Notes under the pieces: model-generated | The model's input: the letters and a program-made list of their open reading frames with translations, nothing else | Databases searched by the model: none | What the model was told of the DNA's origin: nothing | Part shown: piece by piece, positions 1 through 8,539 of the stretch | How positions within the stretch are numbered: position 1 is the stretch's first letter | Layout of the letters: every line of letters begins with the position of its first letter | Translations under genes and position numbers: made by a program | Origin: Phycisphaerales bacterium | GTDB taxonomy: Bacteria; Planctomycetota; Phycisphaerae; Phycisphaerales; UBA1924 | Assembly (NCBI GenBank): GCA_019744815.1 | Contig: JAIEUA010000013.1 | Location: forward strand, 62,001 to 126,000 | DNA: 64,000 nt | Direction: 5' to 3'

Positions 1-348
1 GAGCCACGCGGCGCCGACGCGACGGGGCTGGGGGATCGGGGCGTCGGACTCGGTGAGCCGGAGCGAGGGCGTGCCGAGGCGGAACGAGCCGTTGGCCAGC
101 TCGCGCTGGTACAGCTCCGCGGTTTGGGCGGCGCGGGTCATGACCGACGCGGGCGCGGGCTGAGCCTTGCCGAGCATGGCCAGCAGGGCGGCACCCGCGG
201 CGAGGTCCATCGACTCGTCCTCGGTATTCGCGTTCAGCCAGCGGTCGAGCTCCGCCTGATCCTGCGGCGAGACCTCGTCGAGGGTGCGGTCGGCGAGCAG
301 TTCGAGCACGTGGTCGTTCGGAGGCATGTTGTCCAGGCGGGAACTCAT
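1..348 (-). CDS. Putative anti-sigma factor, 3' part outside window
   Basis: The frame starts at ATG 348 and stays open to base 1, giving 116 residues without a stop, so the gene continues past the window edge. The start overlaps the stop of the upstream ECF sigma factor by 3 bases (ATGA), the usual arrangement of an ECF sigma factor with its anti-sigma partner. The visible part has an acidic helical segment (ELLADRTLDEVSPQDQAELD) and no zinc-binding HxxxCxxC motif. No membrane helix is seen yet; it would lie beyond the edge. The anti-sigma role is inferred from coupling and position only. It could be another partner protein. Confidence 0.6.
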   Translation of the reverse strand, partial: MSSRLDNMPPNDHVLELLADRTLDEVSPQDQAELDRWLNANTEDESMDLAAGAALLAMLGKAQPAPASVMTRAAQTAELYQRELANGSFRLGTPSLRLTESDAPIPQPRRVGAAWL

Positions 349-929
349 GAGTTCACCTCCTGGCTGTTGCCCTTCCACTTGGTGAGAAGCTCACGCACCT
401 TGATCAGGCCGCGGCGGGCGTGGGTCTTCACCGTGCCCAGCGGCATGCCGGTGGCGGTGGCGATCTTCTCGTGCGAGAGGCCCTGATAGATCGACAACCG
501 CAGGACCTTCTGCTGGTCGGGGCTGAGCTGCTCAAGGGCGGTGGCGGCGATGCGGGCTTCCTCGCCCAACTCGGCGGTGGGGGGGACGCCGATCGCCCCG
601 GACGGATCTTCGGGCAGGGCGCTGCGGTCGCGCTGGCGGTCGAGGCGGCGGCGGCGATCGATCAGGCGGCGACGCGTGACCATCGCGATGAACGCGGCCT
701 CCGACGCGATGTTGGCGTCGTAGCGGTAGGCGTTGCGCCAGATCTCGACCAGGATTTCCTGCACGGCGTCCTCGGCCTCGGCGTTGTTGCTGGTCATCCG
801 CCGCGCGAGCGACCAGACCAGACCGGCGTAGCGGTCGATGCATTCCTGCACCGCGCCCGGTTCGCCAGCGGCAACTCTCTGGAGGACTGGTGGACCCACG
901 TGTCGGGGCGACTCCTTGCCCGACCGCAC
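345..929 (-). CDS. ECF-family RNA polymerase sigma factor
   Basis: Sigma-70 family factor of the extracytoplasmic-function type, about 194 residues. Region 2 is visible as YAGLVWSLARRM followed by EDAVQEILVEIWRNAYRYD. Region 4 is LEQLSPDQQKVLRLSIYQG with the helix-turn-helix GMPLGTVKTHARRGLIKVRE. I chose GTG 929 because AGGA lies 5 bases upstream and it leaves a normal N-terminus just before region 2. The frame stays open to 1163, but that part is Arg/Pro-rich and unlike any sigma factor. An alternative start is GTG 899. The downstream overlapping gene is the likely anti-sigma factor. No autoregulatory promoter was recognised. Confidence 0.88.
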   Translation of the reverse strand: MRSGKESPRHVGPPVLQRVAAGEPGAVQECIDRYAGLVWSLARRMTSNNAEAEDAVQEILVEIWRNAYRYDANIASEAAFIAMVTRRRLIDRRRRLDRQRDRSALPEDPSGAIGVPPTAELGEEARIAATALEQLSPDQQKVLRLSIYQGLSHEKIATATGMPLGTVKTHARRGLIKVRELLTKWKGNSQEVNS

Positions 930-1421
930 GCCGTTCCTGGTGGTGTGCCGGCGCTCCGGACAACCCGGGTGCGACCGACGCCTCTCGGCGGGCGGGGCAG
1001 CATCATACCGGGGACACGGGTTCAGGGAGCTCCCGGTGACAAAGTCTCGGAGCAATTGCGACGCGCTGGCGACCATCGAGCCGCCGCGGATCTCGGATAA
1101 TGCCCGCGCGGTCAGGCAGGGGATCAAGTCGAGAGAGCAGGATGGGTGAACGAAAACAAGCATCCCCGGACATTCCTTGGTTCGATCGTTCGCTGGCGAC
1201 GAGAGCTCAGAAGCCGGACCGGCGTTGAGCAGTGCCCGTTAGCTTTTCGCCCGTCGGGGTGGTCTGGATGTGGGCTGATGCTGCTTTCGTGCGGTCGAAT
1301 TTGCGGGTTGTGAGGGCTGAGAACGCGGGCCTGGGGCTCCTCCGCCCTTTGTTTGGACCGGATTTCCGGGGCCGTTCGATCAGGAGGTGGCGTTCTGGAC
1401 AGGGTGCTCAAGTCAGGGCGT
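930..1421. other. Intergenic stretch with no recognised gene
   Basis: About 490 bases between the sigma factor start and the mnmA stop. The open frames here have unnatural composition (Arg/Pro/Ser runs) and no ribosome-binding sites. A short direct repeat of CAGGGCGTTC lies at the right end next to the mnmA stop. No RNA gene, clear promoter or terminator was seen. Confidence 0.5.
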
Positions 1422-2678
1422 TCAGGTCAGGGCGTTCGCTTCCGAGCTGGTGACCCGTGCGATCCATCCGCCGCCGAGCACGAGCTCGGGCCGAGATTGG
1501 GAATAGAGCACGAGCGCTTGGCCCGGAGTCACCGCTTGCTGCGGCTCCACGAACCGCACCTCGAACGCTCCGCGCCTGCCTGATGGCACCGGCCCCGGCG
1601 TCGTGTCTTCCACGATCCGCACTTCGGCCGCGACCGCGTCGGTGTTGTAGCGGTACTTCGCGAGCACGGGCGTCCACGCGTCCGTGCCGATCGCGTACGC
1701 GGCGGGCTCGACCAGCCAGTTCGCCTCGTTCGCGACGCACGACACGCTGTCCAGCAGCTCTTTGGGGCCGACCGTCACCGTGTTGGCTTCGACGTTTTTG
1801 GAGACGACGTAGACCGGGTAGCCGAGCGCGATGTTGAGTCCTCGGCGTTGCCCGATCGTGAAGCGGTGCTGCCCTGTGTGCGTGCCGACGACCTTGCCGC
1901 TCGGGTCGACGAACGCGCCTTCGCGGGCGAGGGTCGGGTCTCGTCGCTCAAGCATGCCCGCGTAGTCGTTGTCGGGGACGAAGCAGATCTCCTGGCTGTC
2001 GGGCTTGTCGAAGACTGGGAGTCCCAGCTCGCGGGCGACCTCGCGCACGCGGGGCTTCTCCATGCCGCCGATCGGGAGCATCATCGCGTTCAGACGCTCA
2101 CGGGGTGCGCCGAACAGCACGTACGACTGGTCCTTGTCCGCGTCGACACCGCGGAGGAGGGTGGCGCGGCCTTCTGCGTCGCGCCCGATCCGCGCGTAGT
2201 GCCCGCTGGCGACGAAGTCGGCGCCGATCTGCAGGGCGTACTCGTGCAGCTTGCCGAACTTCAGCCAGTCGTTGCAGCGGACGCACGGGTTGGGCGTTCG
2301 ACCGCGAGCGTACTCGCCCGCGAAGTAATCGACGATGCGCCCGAAGTCCTTCTTGAAGTTGCAGACGTAAAACGGCACGTCGAGCAGCGCCGCCACCGAT
2401 CGCGCGTCGGCCGCGTCGTTGATCGAGCAGCAGCCCTGATGCCCGATGCGGATGGTCCGCCCGCCCTTGGCCGGAGTCGGGCACGCCGCCGCCTGCTCGT
2501 ACGGCACCATCTCGTCGATCGCCTCGCCCGGCGAACCAAGCCGCATGAAGCAGCCGACCACCTCGTAACCCTCGCGCTGCAGCAGAGCCGCGGCGACGGA
2601 CGAATCGACGCCGCCGGACATGGCGACGAGCACCTTGCCCTTGCGTCGAGTCGAGTTGTTCGAGCCGGCGTCGATCAC
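1422..2678 (-). CDS. mnmA: tRNA-specific 2-thiouridylase MnmA
   Basis: MnmA uses ATP to adenylate U34 of Lys, Glu and Gln tRNAs and then adds sulfur delivered by a persulfide relay. The PP-loop SGGVDSS lies at residues 21-27. The catalytic cysteines are seen in NPCVRCND and SQEICFVPDNDY, followed by the C-terminal beta-barrel domain. At about 418 residues it is longer than the usual 360-380, with part of the excess in an insert around IGHQGCCSINDAAD. GTG 2678 was chosen as the first start close to the PP-loop; no ribosome-binding site is evident, and GTG 2633 is possible. It follows flgH by about 80 bases but is functionally unrelated. IscS, a likely sulfur donor, is at 51514. Confidence 0.92.
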   Translation of the reverse strand: MIDAGSNNSTRRKGKVLVAMSGGVDSSVAAALLQREGYEVVGCFMRLGSPGEAIDEMVPYEQAAACPTPAKGGRTIRIGHQGCCSINDAADARSVAALLDVPFYVCNFKKDFGRIVDYFAGEYARGRTPNPCVRCNDWLKFGKLHEYALQIGADFVASGHYARIGRDAEGRATLLRGVDADKDQSYVLFGAPRERLNAMMLPIGGMEKPRVREVARELGLPVFDKPDSQEICFVPDNDYAGMLERRDPTLAREGAFVDPSGKVVGTHTGQHRFTIGQRRGLNIALGYPVYVVSKNVEANTVTVGPKELLDSVSCVANEANWLVEPAAYAIGTDAWTPVLAKYRYNTDAVAAEVRIVEDTTPGPVPSGRRGAFEVRFVEPQQAVTPGQALVLYSQSRPELVLGGGWIARVTSSEANALT

Positions 2679-2758
2679 CGCGAATCGTAGGGGAAACAGG
2701 TGTCCTTCAGGGACGCATCCGTCAGGTCGCTCGCTCTCGCCCGCACCTCGGAGCGACG

Positions 2759-3442
2759 CTAGAACCCAAACACGGTGTCGAAGAGCCTGGGGATCCAGCC
2801 CTTCTTCGACGCGTCGCGGACCTGGCCCTCGTTCTTGGAGGTCACCGTCAGCTCGGCGAGCTGGCTGGAGAGGACGGTGTTGCTGGTGGTCACGTCCTCG
2901 GTGCGGCAGTTGCCGGCGAGGAGGATGGTCGTGATCTCCTCGTCCTTGGTGATCGTCTTCTTGGCTTCGAGCACCAGGACGCCGTTGGGCTTGACGTCGA
3001 TGACCGTGGCGGTGATCTTGGCGGAGAACTTGTCGGTGCGGTCGTAGTTGCCCTTGCCCTCCCACTTGGGCTTGCCGGAAACGTCCAGCTCCATCAGCGG
3101 GTTGCGATCCGAGGGCTGGGCCCTGGTCTCGAGAAGCGAGACGAGGTCGGGGAACTTCTTCAGCGCGGCGGAGAACGACATCGTCTTCTTGCTCTTGGCG
3201 TCGCTGTCGCTGCTCGCCTTGCTCTGCTCGTCGATCAGGATCGTGATGAGATCGTTCTTCTTGAACGACTTGGGCTTGGGCGCGGTCACGAAGATGAGGC
3301 TCGCCTCTTGCAATGGCTTCTGGCTCGCCTCGGGGGACGCGTCGGGCGGCGGGGCGTTCTGCTGGTCGCGGAGCAGGCTCTGCCCGCTCGCCACGCTGGT
3401 GAGCACCGCCATCAGGACCGCTGCTGTTGCGTTCTTCCGCAT
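2759..3442 (-). CDS. flgH: Flagellar L-ring protein FlgH
   Basis: FlgH forms the outer-membrane L-ring bushing around the flagellar rod. The 227-residue length fits the family, and the segment KSFKKNDLITILIDEQSKA plus the C-terminal region LAGNCRTEDVTTSNTVLSSQ are FlgH-like. The start ATG 3442 has GGAG 8 bases upstream. The N-terminus MRKNATAAVLMAVLTSVASG is a plausible signal peptide, but it has no lipobox cysteine, although FlgH is typically a lipoprotein. It is the last gene of a flgG-flgA-flgH run on the minus strand and was probably transcribed from the sigma-54 promoter before flgG. Confidence 0.92.
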   Translation of the reverse strand: MRKNATAAVLMAVLTSVASGQSLLRDQQNAPPPDASPEASQKPLQEASLIFVTAPKPKSFKKNDLITILIDEQSKASSDSDAKSKKTMSFSAALKKFPDLVSLLETRAQPSDRNPLMELDVSGKPKWEGKGNYDRTDKFSAKITATVIDVKPNGVLVLEAKKTITKDEEITTILLAGNCRTEDVTTSNTVLSSQLAELTVTSKNEGQVRDASKKGWIPRLFDTVFGF

Positions 3443-3488
3443 CGTCGATCTCCACGCTCGCGGCCGGGCCGCGGTTTGCACCCACTGT

Positions 3489-4763
3489 TCAATCATCCAA
3501 GGGGAGGAAACGCATCTTCTTCGTCGGCCTCTTCCCGTTGGGGGTCTTGGCTTCGACAATGAAGGAGCCGTCCGGCCGCTCGGTGACTTTCTGGACCTGG
3601 ATCGTGCCGACGGTGGCGCTCTGCGTCGCTCGCGGCCGGTCATTCGAGGCCACCGGGGCTTCGTTCACCGGTGCGGCGTCTTTGTCGCCTCCAAAGACAT
3701 TGTCAGCGGGTGGCTCGGCGTTGATGACGCCCTGCCCCGCGCCGATCACTTTGGCCCGCACCTTCGATCGCGGGTTGGCGGTCGGGGCGAACTCGATGGT
3801 GTCGCCTTCGCGGCCGTTGGCGAGCGCCCTCGCCTTGATGTTCAGCACGATGGAGCCCGAGAGGCACGCGATCGAGCAGATGTCTCCGCGTCGGATCACG
3901 ACCGCGGGCTCGACGTCGTCCTCGACGAACACCTGGCCGGGCTCGATGCGGTTCTTGACCACCATGCCGACGACCTGCTCGCTGGCGGCGTAGCGCTCGC
4001 CCGGGGCGACCCAGCGGATCTCCTGCAGCACGCGGTCCGGCGTGACGGTGTCGCCGCGTTTGAGAGATTCGCGTGCCGCCACGATCGGGCGGCGTTGCTC
4101 GACCCGCACCCGCACCGTGCCCGCGGCGGCGATGCGTTCGCCCTCGAAGACCCGGATCATCACCGGCACCTGCGTGCCCAGTCCGGTGGGCTGGATGTCG
4201 AGCGTGTGCCCGTTGGCGTCGAGGTTGAGCAGCTTGTCATCGCCCGCGGCGAACGAGAGCCGCACCTCGGTCGCGTCGGCCTTCAGGAACGAGACCAGCC
4301 GCGACGCGACCGCCGAACGCACGGAGGAGTCGCGCAGATCCGACGCGGTGCGCCATTCTATCGACGAGGCTTTGCTGAGCGCCGAGGCCTTCGGCGTTTG
4401 TGGTTCGGGCGTGACCGTGGCGGCTCTGTTCGCACGAACGGTGCAGCGATCGCCGCTGAAGGCCAGGGCGCCGAACCGGGCGTTGGGGCGGGCGGCCTTG
4501 ATGGCGTCGCGGACCTGATCGATGCCGACCTCGACGGCGTTGGCGGCTTGAGGATTTCCCGCGGCGACGATCTCGACATCCCCCAGCTCGTTGGCGTGTG
4601 CACCCTCGAGGACGGCGATGTCTCGCAGCAAAACCGGGGATCCGGGCTCGGTGCGTGCCCCGCTCTTGAGCGTGATGGTGTCCGCAGCGGCTCCGAGCGC
4701 GACCAGCGCCGCGAGCGCCATCGCTCGCCACGCCGCACCGAGATGGGACTGCTCTGCTCGCAC
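3489..4763 (-). CDS. flgA: Flagellar P-ring assembly protein FlgA
   Basis: FlgA is the periplasmic chaperone needed to assemble FlgI into the P-ring. The C-terminal half carries the SAF-type domain: RPIVAARESLKRGDTVTPDR, RIEPGQVFVEDD and the end of the domain near ANGREGDTIEF. The N-terminus has a hydrophobic export segment (MALAALVALGAAAD). The protein is about 424 residues, longer than the usual 220-350, with an extra N-terminal domain and a basic C-terminal tail. GTG 4763 was chosen because AGGAGG lies 7 bases upstream; GTG 4769 would be only 1 base from it. It sits between flgG and flgH in the same orientation. Confidence 0.9.
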   Translation of the reverse strand: MRAEQSHLGAAWRAMALAALVALGAAADTITLKSGARTEPGSPVLLRDIAVLEGAHANELGDVEIVAAGNPQAANAVEVGIDQVRDAIKAARPNARFGALAFSGDRCTVRANRAATVTPEPQTPKASALSKASSIEWRTASDLRDSSVRSAVASRLVSFLKADATEVRLSFAAGDDKLLNLDANGHTLDIQPTGLGTQVPVMIRVFEGERIAAAGTVRVRVEQRRPIVAARESLKRGDTVTPDRVLQEIRWVAPGERYAASEQVVGMVVKNRIEPGQVFVEDDVEPAVVIRRGDICSIACLSGSIVLNIKARALANGREGDTIEFAPTANPRSKVRAKVIGAGQGVINAEPPADNVFGGDKDAAPVNEAPVASNDRPRATQSATVGTIQVQKVTERPDGSFIVEAKTPNGKRPTKKMRFLPLDD

Positions 4764-4807
4764 CGACACGCCTCCTGCGACCGCTCGGGCTCCGCCCGAT
4801 CACGGGA

Positions 4808-5611
4808 TCACCGACGGATCTGGGCCACCGACCGCAGCGAGTCGTCCGCGGCGCGGATGCTCTGGCTGTTGAACTCAAAGGCCCGCTGGGTGCGGATGAG
4901 CTCGATCATCTCTTTGGTGGGATCGACGTTGGAGTTCTCGAGGAACCCCTGGCGGATGGTCCCGCGGTCGTCGGTGCCGGGCTCGCCGGTGGTCGGGGGG
5001 CCGGAGCCGGCGGTCTCGGTGTACAGGTTCTCACCGATCTGAAGCAGGCCGGCGGGGTTGGGGAACGAGGCCAGCTGGATCTGGCCCTGAAGCTGCGGCG
5101 TGGTGCTGGCCGCGACGGTGGCGTACACGCGACCGGCCGAGTCAATCGAGACCGCGGTGGCCGAGGGATCGATGGTGATGGTCGGTTGGATGCGCCGGCC
5201 CTGGTCGTTGGCCAGAACCAGCTCGCGATCGGCGTTGAGCGCGAGATTGCCCGCGCGGGTGTAGGCGGTGGTGCCGATGTTCTGCTCGACGCCGACCTGC
5301 AGGAAACCCTGTCCCTCGATCTGGATGTCGAGCGGACGGCCGGTCTGGAGCGGGGCGCCGTTGGTGAAATCGAGCTGGGTGCTGGCGACCTTGACGCCCA
5401 GGCCGACCTGCACGCCCGTCGGGGTCTTGTCGCCGATGGCGTTCTCGACGCCGGGCTGGAGCTTGTGCAGGTAGAGAAGATCCTGGTAGTTCACGCGGCT
5501 GGATTTGAAGCCGGTGGTGTTGATGTTCGCGAGGTTGTTGGCGGTCACGTCGAGGGCGGTGTTGAGTGCCGACAGTCCCGACGCGGCCGATTGGAGCGCA
5601 TTGATCGCCAT
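4808..5611 (-). CDS. flgG: Flagellar distal rod protein FlgG
   Basis: FlgG builds the distal rod that crosses the periplasm. The family N-terminus MAINALQSAASGLSALNTAL and the motif NNLANINTTGFKSSRVNYQD are clear. The C-terminus NSNVDPTKEMIELIRTQRAF is the FlgG/FlgE type. At 267 residues the length is normal. There is no Shine-Dalgarno sequence; instead a sigma-54 box ends 13 bases before ATG 5611, so translation is likely leaderless or nearly so. It heads flgG-flgA-flgH. About 240 bases separate it from upstream flgF. Confidence 0.96.
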   Translation of the reverse strand: MAINALQSAASGLSALNTALDVTANNLANINTTGFKSSRVNYQDLLYLHKLQPGVENAIGDKTPTGVQVGLGVKVASTQLDFTNGAPLQTGRPLDIQIEGQGFLQVGVEQNIGTTAYTRAGNLALNADRELVLANDQGRRIQPTITIDPSATAVSIDSAGRVYATVAASTTPQLQGQIQLASFPNPAGLLQIGENLYTETAGSGPPTTGEPGTDDRGTIRQGFLENSNVDPTKEMIELIRTQRAFEFNSQSIRAADDSLRSVAQIRR

Positions 5612-5624
5612 GATGGGCTGCTAC

Positions 5625-5638
5625 GCAACGGGTGTGCC
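5625..5638 (-). promoter_or_regulatory. Sigma-54 (-24/-12) promoter of flgG
   Basis: On the minus strand GGCACACCCGTTGC has the invariant GG-N10-GC layout. The GC element ends 13 bases before ATG 5611, so the predicted first transcribed base lies about 2 bases before the start codon. Confidence 0.85.
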
Positions 5639-5852
5639 GGGTGGGAGGATTCGGGGGACGCGCGAGCAGACGCCGAGGCTGAGGAGGCTCGGCGACAAAG
5701 GCTTGGCATCTATTGATGCGTTGCGGCGTCGTGATCTGCGACGTTCGAAGCAGGAAGCTCCGGTCCATCCGAGGCTTCCTCGAAGACTCGTCGGCCTCGG
5801 CGTCTTGGAGCAGCGTGTTGTTCAGCGTCTTAATCAGCGAACGCGGGGACTT

Positions 5853-6629
5853 TTAAGCCAGGCGACCGAACGTGTTGATCGCGCGCTCGAGCATGCGGTC
5901 GGTCGCCTGGATCACGCTGACGTTGGCGTCGACCTCACGCGACGCGCCCTGGACGGCCATCAGAGCCTTGATCTCATCGACGCCCGATTCTTCGAGCTGG
6001 CCCTGCTTCACCAAGCCGGCCGACTCGGCGGCGGTAACGACCTGGGAGGCCGGGGCTTCCATGACCGTCCCGCCCCGCTTGGTGATGGCGGCCTTGTTGG
6101 GAATGTCGTAGACGCCGATCCGACCGACCTCACGCTTGTCGACGAAGACACGCCCGTTGGAGGCGATCGAGACCTCGCCGGGAGGAAGCGTGATCGAGCG
6201 GCCGGTGTGGTCCAGCACCGCGGCCCCGCTGGCGGCCTGCACGAGCTTGCCCTCGGCGTTGCGGGTGAACCGTCCGTCGCGGGTCAAGAGCGCGGTCCGA
6301 CCGGCGTCCCTGGGACCTCCCTGTAACTGGAAGAAGCCGTCGCCTTCGATGGCGACATCGAAGGGGTTGCCGGTCACTTTGGCCGAACCTTGCGCAAGAT
6401 CGACGCGGGTCGGCATCGCCAGCACGCCGGCACCCAGCCGCTCGAGCATGGCGTCGGAAGGTGCGCCGGCGATGTTGTCCTCGACGCGCGCGACCAGCCG
6501 CTGCTTCATGGAGGGGATGTCGGGCTTGAAACCCACGGTGTCCATGTTGGCGAGGTTGTTGGAGAAGACGTCCTGGCGGTACATGGCACCGAGCAGGCCG
6601 GAGGCGGAGATTTGCAGGCCGTAGTTCAT
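5853..6629 (-). CDS. flgF: Flagellar proximal rod protein FlgF
   Basis: FlgF is a proximal rod subunit. It begins MNYGLQISASGLLGAMYRQD followed by FSNNLANMDTVGFKPD, and ends with a rod-type helix (SREVDANVSVIQATDRML). At 258 residues it has normal length. It lies directly upstream of flgG in the order typical of rod operons. There is no ribosome-binding site; a sigma-54 box ends 16 bases before ATG 6629. The 240 bases between flgF and flgG hold no gene, and flgG has its own promoter of the same type. Confidence 0.95.
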   Translation of the reverse strand: MNYGLQISASGLLGAMYRQDVFSNNLANMDTVGFKPDIPSMKQRLVARVEDNIAGAPSDAMLERLGAGVLAMPTRVDLAQGSAKVTGNPFDVAIEGDGFFQLQGGPRDAGRTALLTRDGRFTRNAEGKLVQAASGAAVLDHTGRSITLPPGEVSIASNGRVFVDKREVGRIGVYDIPNKAAITKRGGTVMEAPASQVVTAAESAGLVKQGQLEESGVDEIKALMAVQGASREVDANVSVIQATDRMLERAINTFGRLA

Positions 6630-6645
6630 GGGCGGCTGGCAAGAA

Positions 6646-6659
6646 GCAAGGGGCGTGCC
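6646..6659 (-). promoter_or_regulatory. Sigma-54 (-24/-12) promoter of flgF
   Basis: Minus-strand GGCACGCCCCTTGC shows GG-N10-GC spacing. The GC ends 16 bases before ATG 6629, predicting a leader of about 5 bases. Confidence 0.85.
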
Positions 6660-6754
6660 GAGGCTGCGGGAGGGCGGCCGAGAGGAGGGCGCGGGGGTGG
6701 TCGGGTGCGGGCCGAGTGTGCAATATGAAGATGGAGATGGCGGGGAAAAAGGAC

Positions 6755-6783
6755 TTGCCGGAGTCCGGGGCGTTGGCTATTCT
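6755..6783 (+). promoter_or_regulatory. Possible sigma-70-like promoter before the pseudopilin
   Basis: TTGCCG and TATTCT are separated by 17 bases, each matching 4 of 6 consensus positions. The predicted start would fall almost on the ATG at 6795. It is divergent from the flgF promoter. Confidence 0.3.
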
Positions 6784-6794
6784 GTCTATTGAGA

Positions 6795-7640
6795 ATGATT
6801 TCTCAATTTCGACAAGGCCGGAAAGTGTGCCCGTCCTCTGCGCAGACGCGGGGCTTCACCCTCATCGAGCTGCTGGTCGTCATCGCGATCATCGCGGTGC
6901 TCATCGGCGTGCTGCTGCCCGCGCTGGGCAAGGCGCGGCAATCGGCCCGCACCGTCGTCTGCCTCAACCAGGTCCGCCAGCTTGAGGTCGCGAATCAGCT
7001 CTACTCCGATGTGAGCAAGGGGCTCTATGTCGATGCGGGTCTTCCCCACGGCGGGCCCTCGAGCCTGGCCTCGGTGCGACGCTCGTTTGTGTTCACGCTT
7101 GAGCCGTACTACTCGGGCACGATGGCGCTGCGTTCCCCGGTGGACAAGAGCCCGCGTTGGGCGGTGAGCCAGGGTGGTGAAGACGACGGTCAGACGCTCG
7201 CCGAGGTGCGCGGCTTGCTCGAGCGCGGGCAAACGGTCAACCTGAAGAAGTTGGCGCGGTGGACAAGCTACGGCCTGAACGAATGGACCAGCCGTAGCTT
7301 TCCGCCGGGCTTGGATAAGCGCGAGCCGTTCGATCGGCAGAGCCGCGTCGAGACGCCATCGGCGACCGTGCACTTTGTGCAGATGACGCAGGGATTCGAC
7401 AAGAGCTCGTTTGCCAAGAGCGACCACGTGCACGCGGCGGACTGGAGCAACGCGGGCGACGAGGGGGCGGCGACGATCGCGGCTTCGCAGGCCGACACCA
7501 ACGCGCACGGCGGCAAAGCCAAGAGCAAGGACGCGCTTTCGAACTACTCGTTTCTGGACGGCCACGCGGAGACGCTGCGCTTCAAGGCGGTGTACGCGGG
7601 TGAGCAGACCAATCGGTTTTTTCCGCCGCGGGCTCGATGA
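6795..7640 (+). CDS. Type II secretion-like pseudopilin (prepilin N-terminus)
   Basis: The N-terminus carries a prepilin peptidase site and helix: [20 protein letters not shown], followed by [19 protein letters not shown]. This is the pattern of the very numerous planctomycete G-type pseudopilins. Cleavage is expected before the Phe, with Glu at +5. Towards the C-terminus [10 protein letters not shown] and [11 protein letters not shown] resemble the H-x-DG signature region of this family. The protein is 281 residues. I took ATG 6795; TTG 6789 is the alternative. The substrate and machine are unknown; the GspE-like ATPase and secretin in this window are candidate partners. It lies just before a secreted dockerin-like protein. 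Confidence 0.85.
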   Translation: MISQFRQGRKVCPSSAQTRGFTLIELLVVIAIIAVLIGVLLPALGKARQSARTVVCLNQVRQLEVANQLYSDVSKGLYVDAGLPHGGPSSLASVRRSFVFTLEPYYSGTMALRSPVDKSPRWAVSQGGEDDGQTLAEVRGLLERGQTVNLKKLARWTSYGLNEWTSRSFPPGLDKREPFDRQSRVETPSATVHFVQMTQGFDKSSFAKSDHVHAADWSNAGDEGAATIAASQADTNAHGGKAKSKDALSNYSFLDGHAETLRFKAVYAGEQTNRFFPPRAR

Positions 7641-7681
7641 GCGTCGCGGCTTTACTGGCTGACTTGAACGGAGGGCTCGAC

Positions 7682-8512
7682 ATGCGGCGGATGAACTGGG
7701 ATCGTGCGGTTGTCGTGATGGCCGCGAGTTTCGCGGGCGTGCTCGCGCCGGTCAGCTCGGCGCAGCATCTGGAAGACATCGCCGTCGGCGTGCGCGACGG
7801 GCGGCTGGCGCTCGGCGTGTTCTTTGTCCAGGGAGAAAGCACCGTGCCCCTGCTGACCGAGCGCGTCTTCCGGGCTAGCTTCGATCCGCTCTCACCCACG
7901 TCGAACTTCACGGACGAACCCGGGTTTGAGTCCCTTGAGGGCACGTTTGCGCCGGGCCTACCGATCGGCTACACCTTGCAGTCGTCGCTCCGGCGCTGGA
8001 ACGGCAGCGCCTTCGTGCCGACCGGCGGCGAACGCCTGCAGACGCGTCTTGGTGGCATCGACACCGTGCGTGTCTCGTCGCTCGATGGCACGCCGGTCGT
8101 CGGGACGTCGCGGCTGGTCACACCCTTCGGCGAGTTCCATCAGCATCTGGGATTCACCCTGCTCGACCCCGCCTCCACGGGCGTCTACGTGATCGAGATG
8201 CGGCTGTGGGCTTCGGGCGGTTCGCCGATCGAGAGCGAGTCGTTCTGGATGGTCTTCGACAAGGATGATCCGGAGGGAGCGCAGGGCGCGGTTGCGGCAC
8301 TGAAAGCGGGGGAGGCCGTCGGGGCGTGCGCGGCGGACCTGAACGGGGACGGGCTTGTGGATGACGCGGACTTCACCTTCTTTGTGGTGGCCTACGACGC
8401 TCTCGTGTGCCCGCCGCCGGGCTGCCCGTACGACTTCGACGGCAGCGGAACGGTGGACGACGCGGACTTTTCCGTGTTCGCCGTGCAGTACGATCGCTTG
8501 CTCTGCCCGTGA
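7682..8512 (+). CDS. Secreted protein with C-terminal dockerin-like calcium-loop repeats
   Basis: Function not recognised. A signal peptide is seen at MNWDRAVVVMAASFAGVLAP, with a likely cleavage after SSAQ. The body (to about residue 210) is a beta-rich domain of unknown family. The C-terminus has two Asp-rich loops, DLNGDGLVDDADF and DFDGSGTVDDADFSVF, of the dockerin/EF-hand type common at the ends of planctomycete exported proteins. Start ATG 7682 has GGAGG 7 bases upstream; an in-frame ATG at 7637 overlaps the pseudopilin stop but lacks a signal peptide at the right place. It may be coupled to the pseudopilin gene. Confidence 0.75.
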   Translation: MRRMNWDRAVVVMAASFAGVLAPVSSAQHLEDIAVGVRDGRLALGVFFVQGESTVPLLTERVFRASFDPLSPTSNFTDEPGFESLEGTFAPGLPIGYTLQSSLRRWNGSAFVPTGGERLQTRLGGIDTVRVSSLDGTPVVGTSRLVTPFGEFHQHLGFTLLDPASTGVYVIEMRLWASGGSPIESESFWMVFDKDDPEGAQGAVAALKAGEAVGACAADLNGDGLVDDADFTFFVVAYDALVCPPPGCPYDFDGSGTVDDADFSVFAVQYDRLLCP

Positions 8513-8539
8513 GGACTTGTGCTTTCGAACAGGATGACT

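Noticed and set aside
2679-3485. N-terminal extension of the mnmA frame by about 270 residues
   Set aside because: It runs through flgH in another frame, is Arg/Gln/Pro-rich and has no similarity to the MnmA N-terminus.
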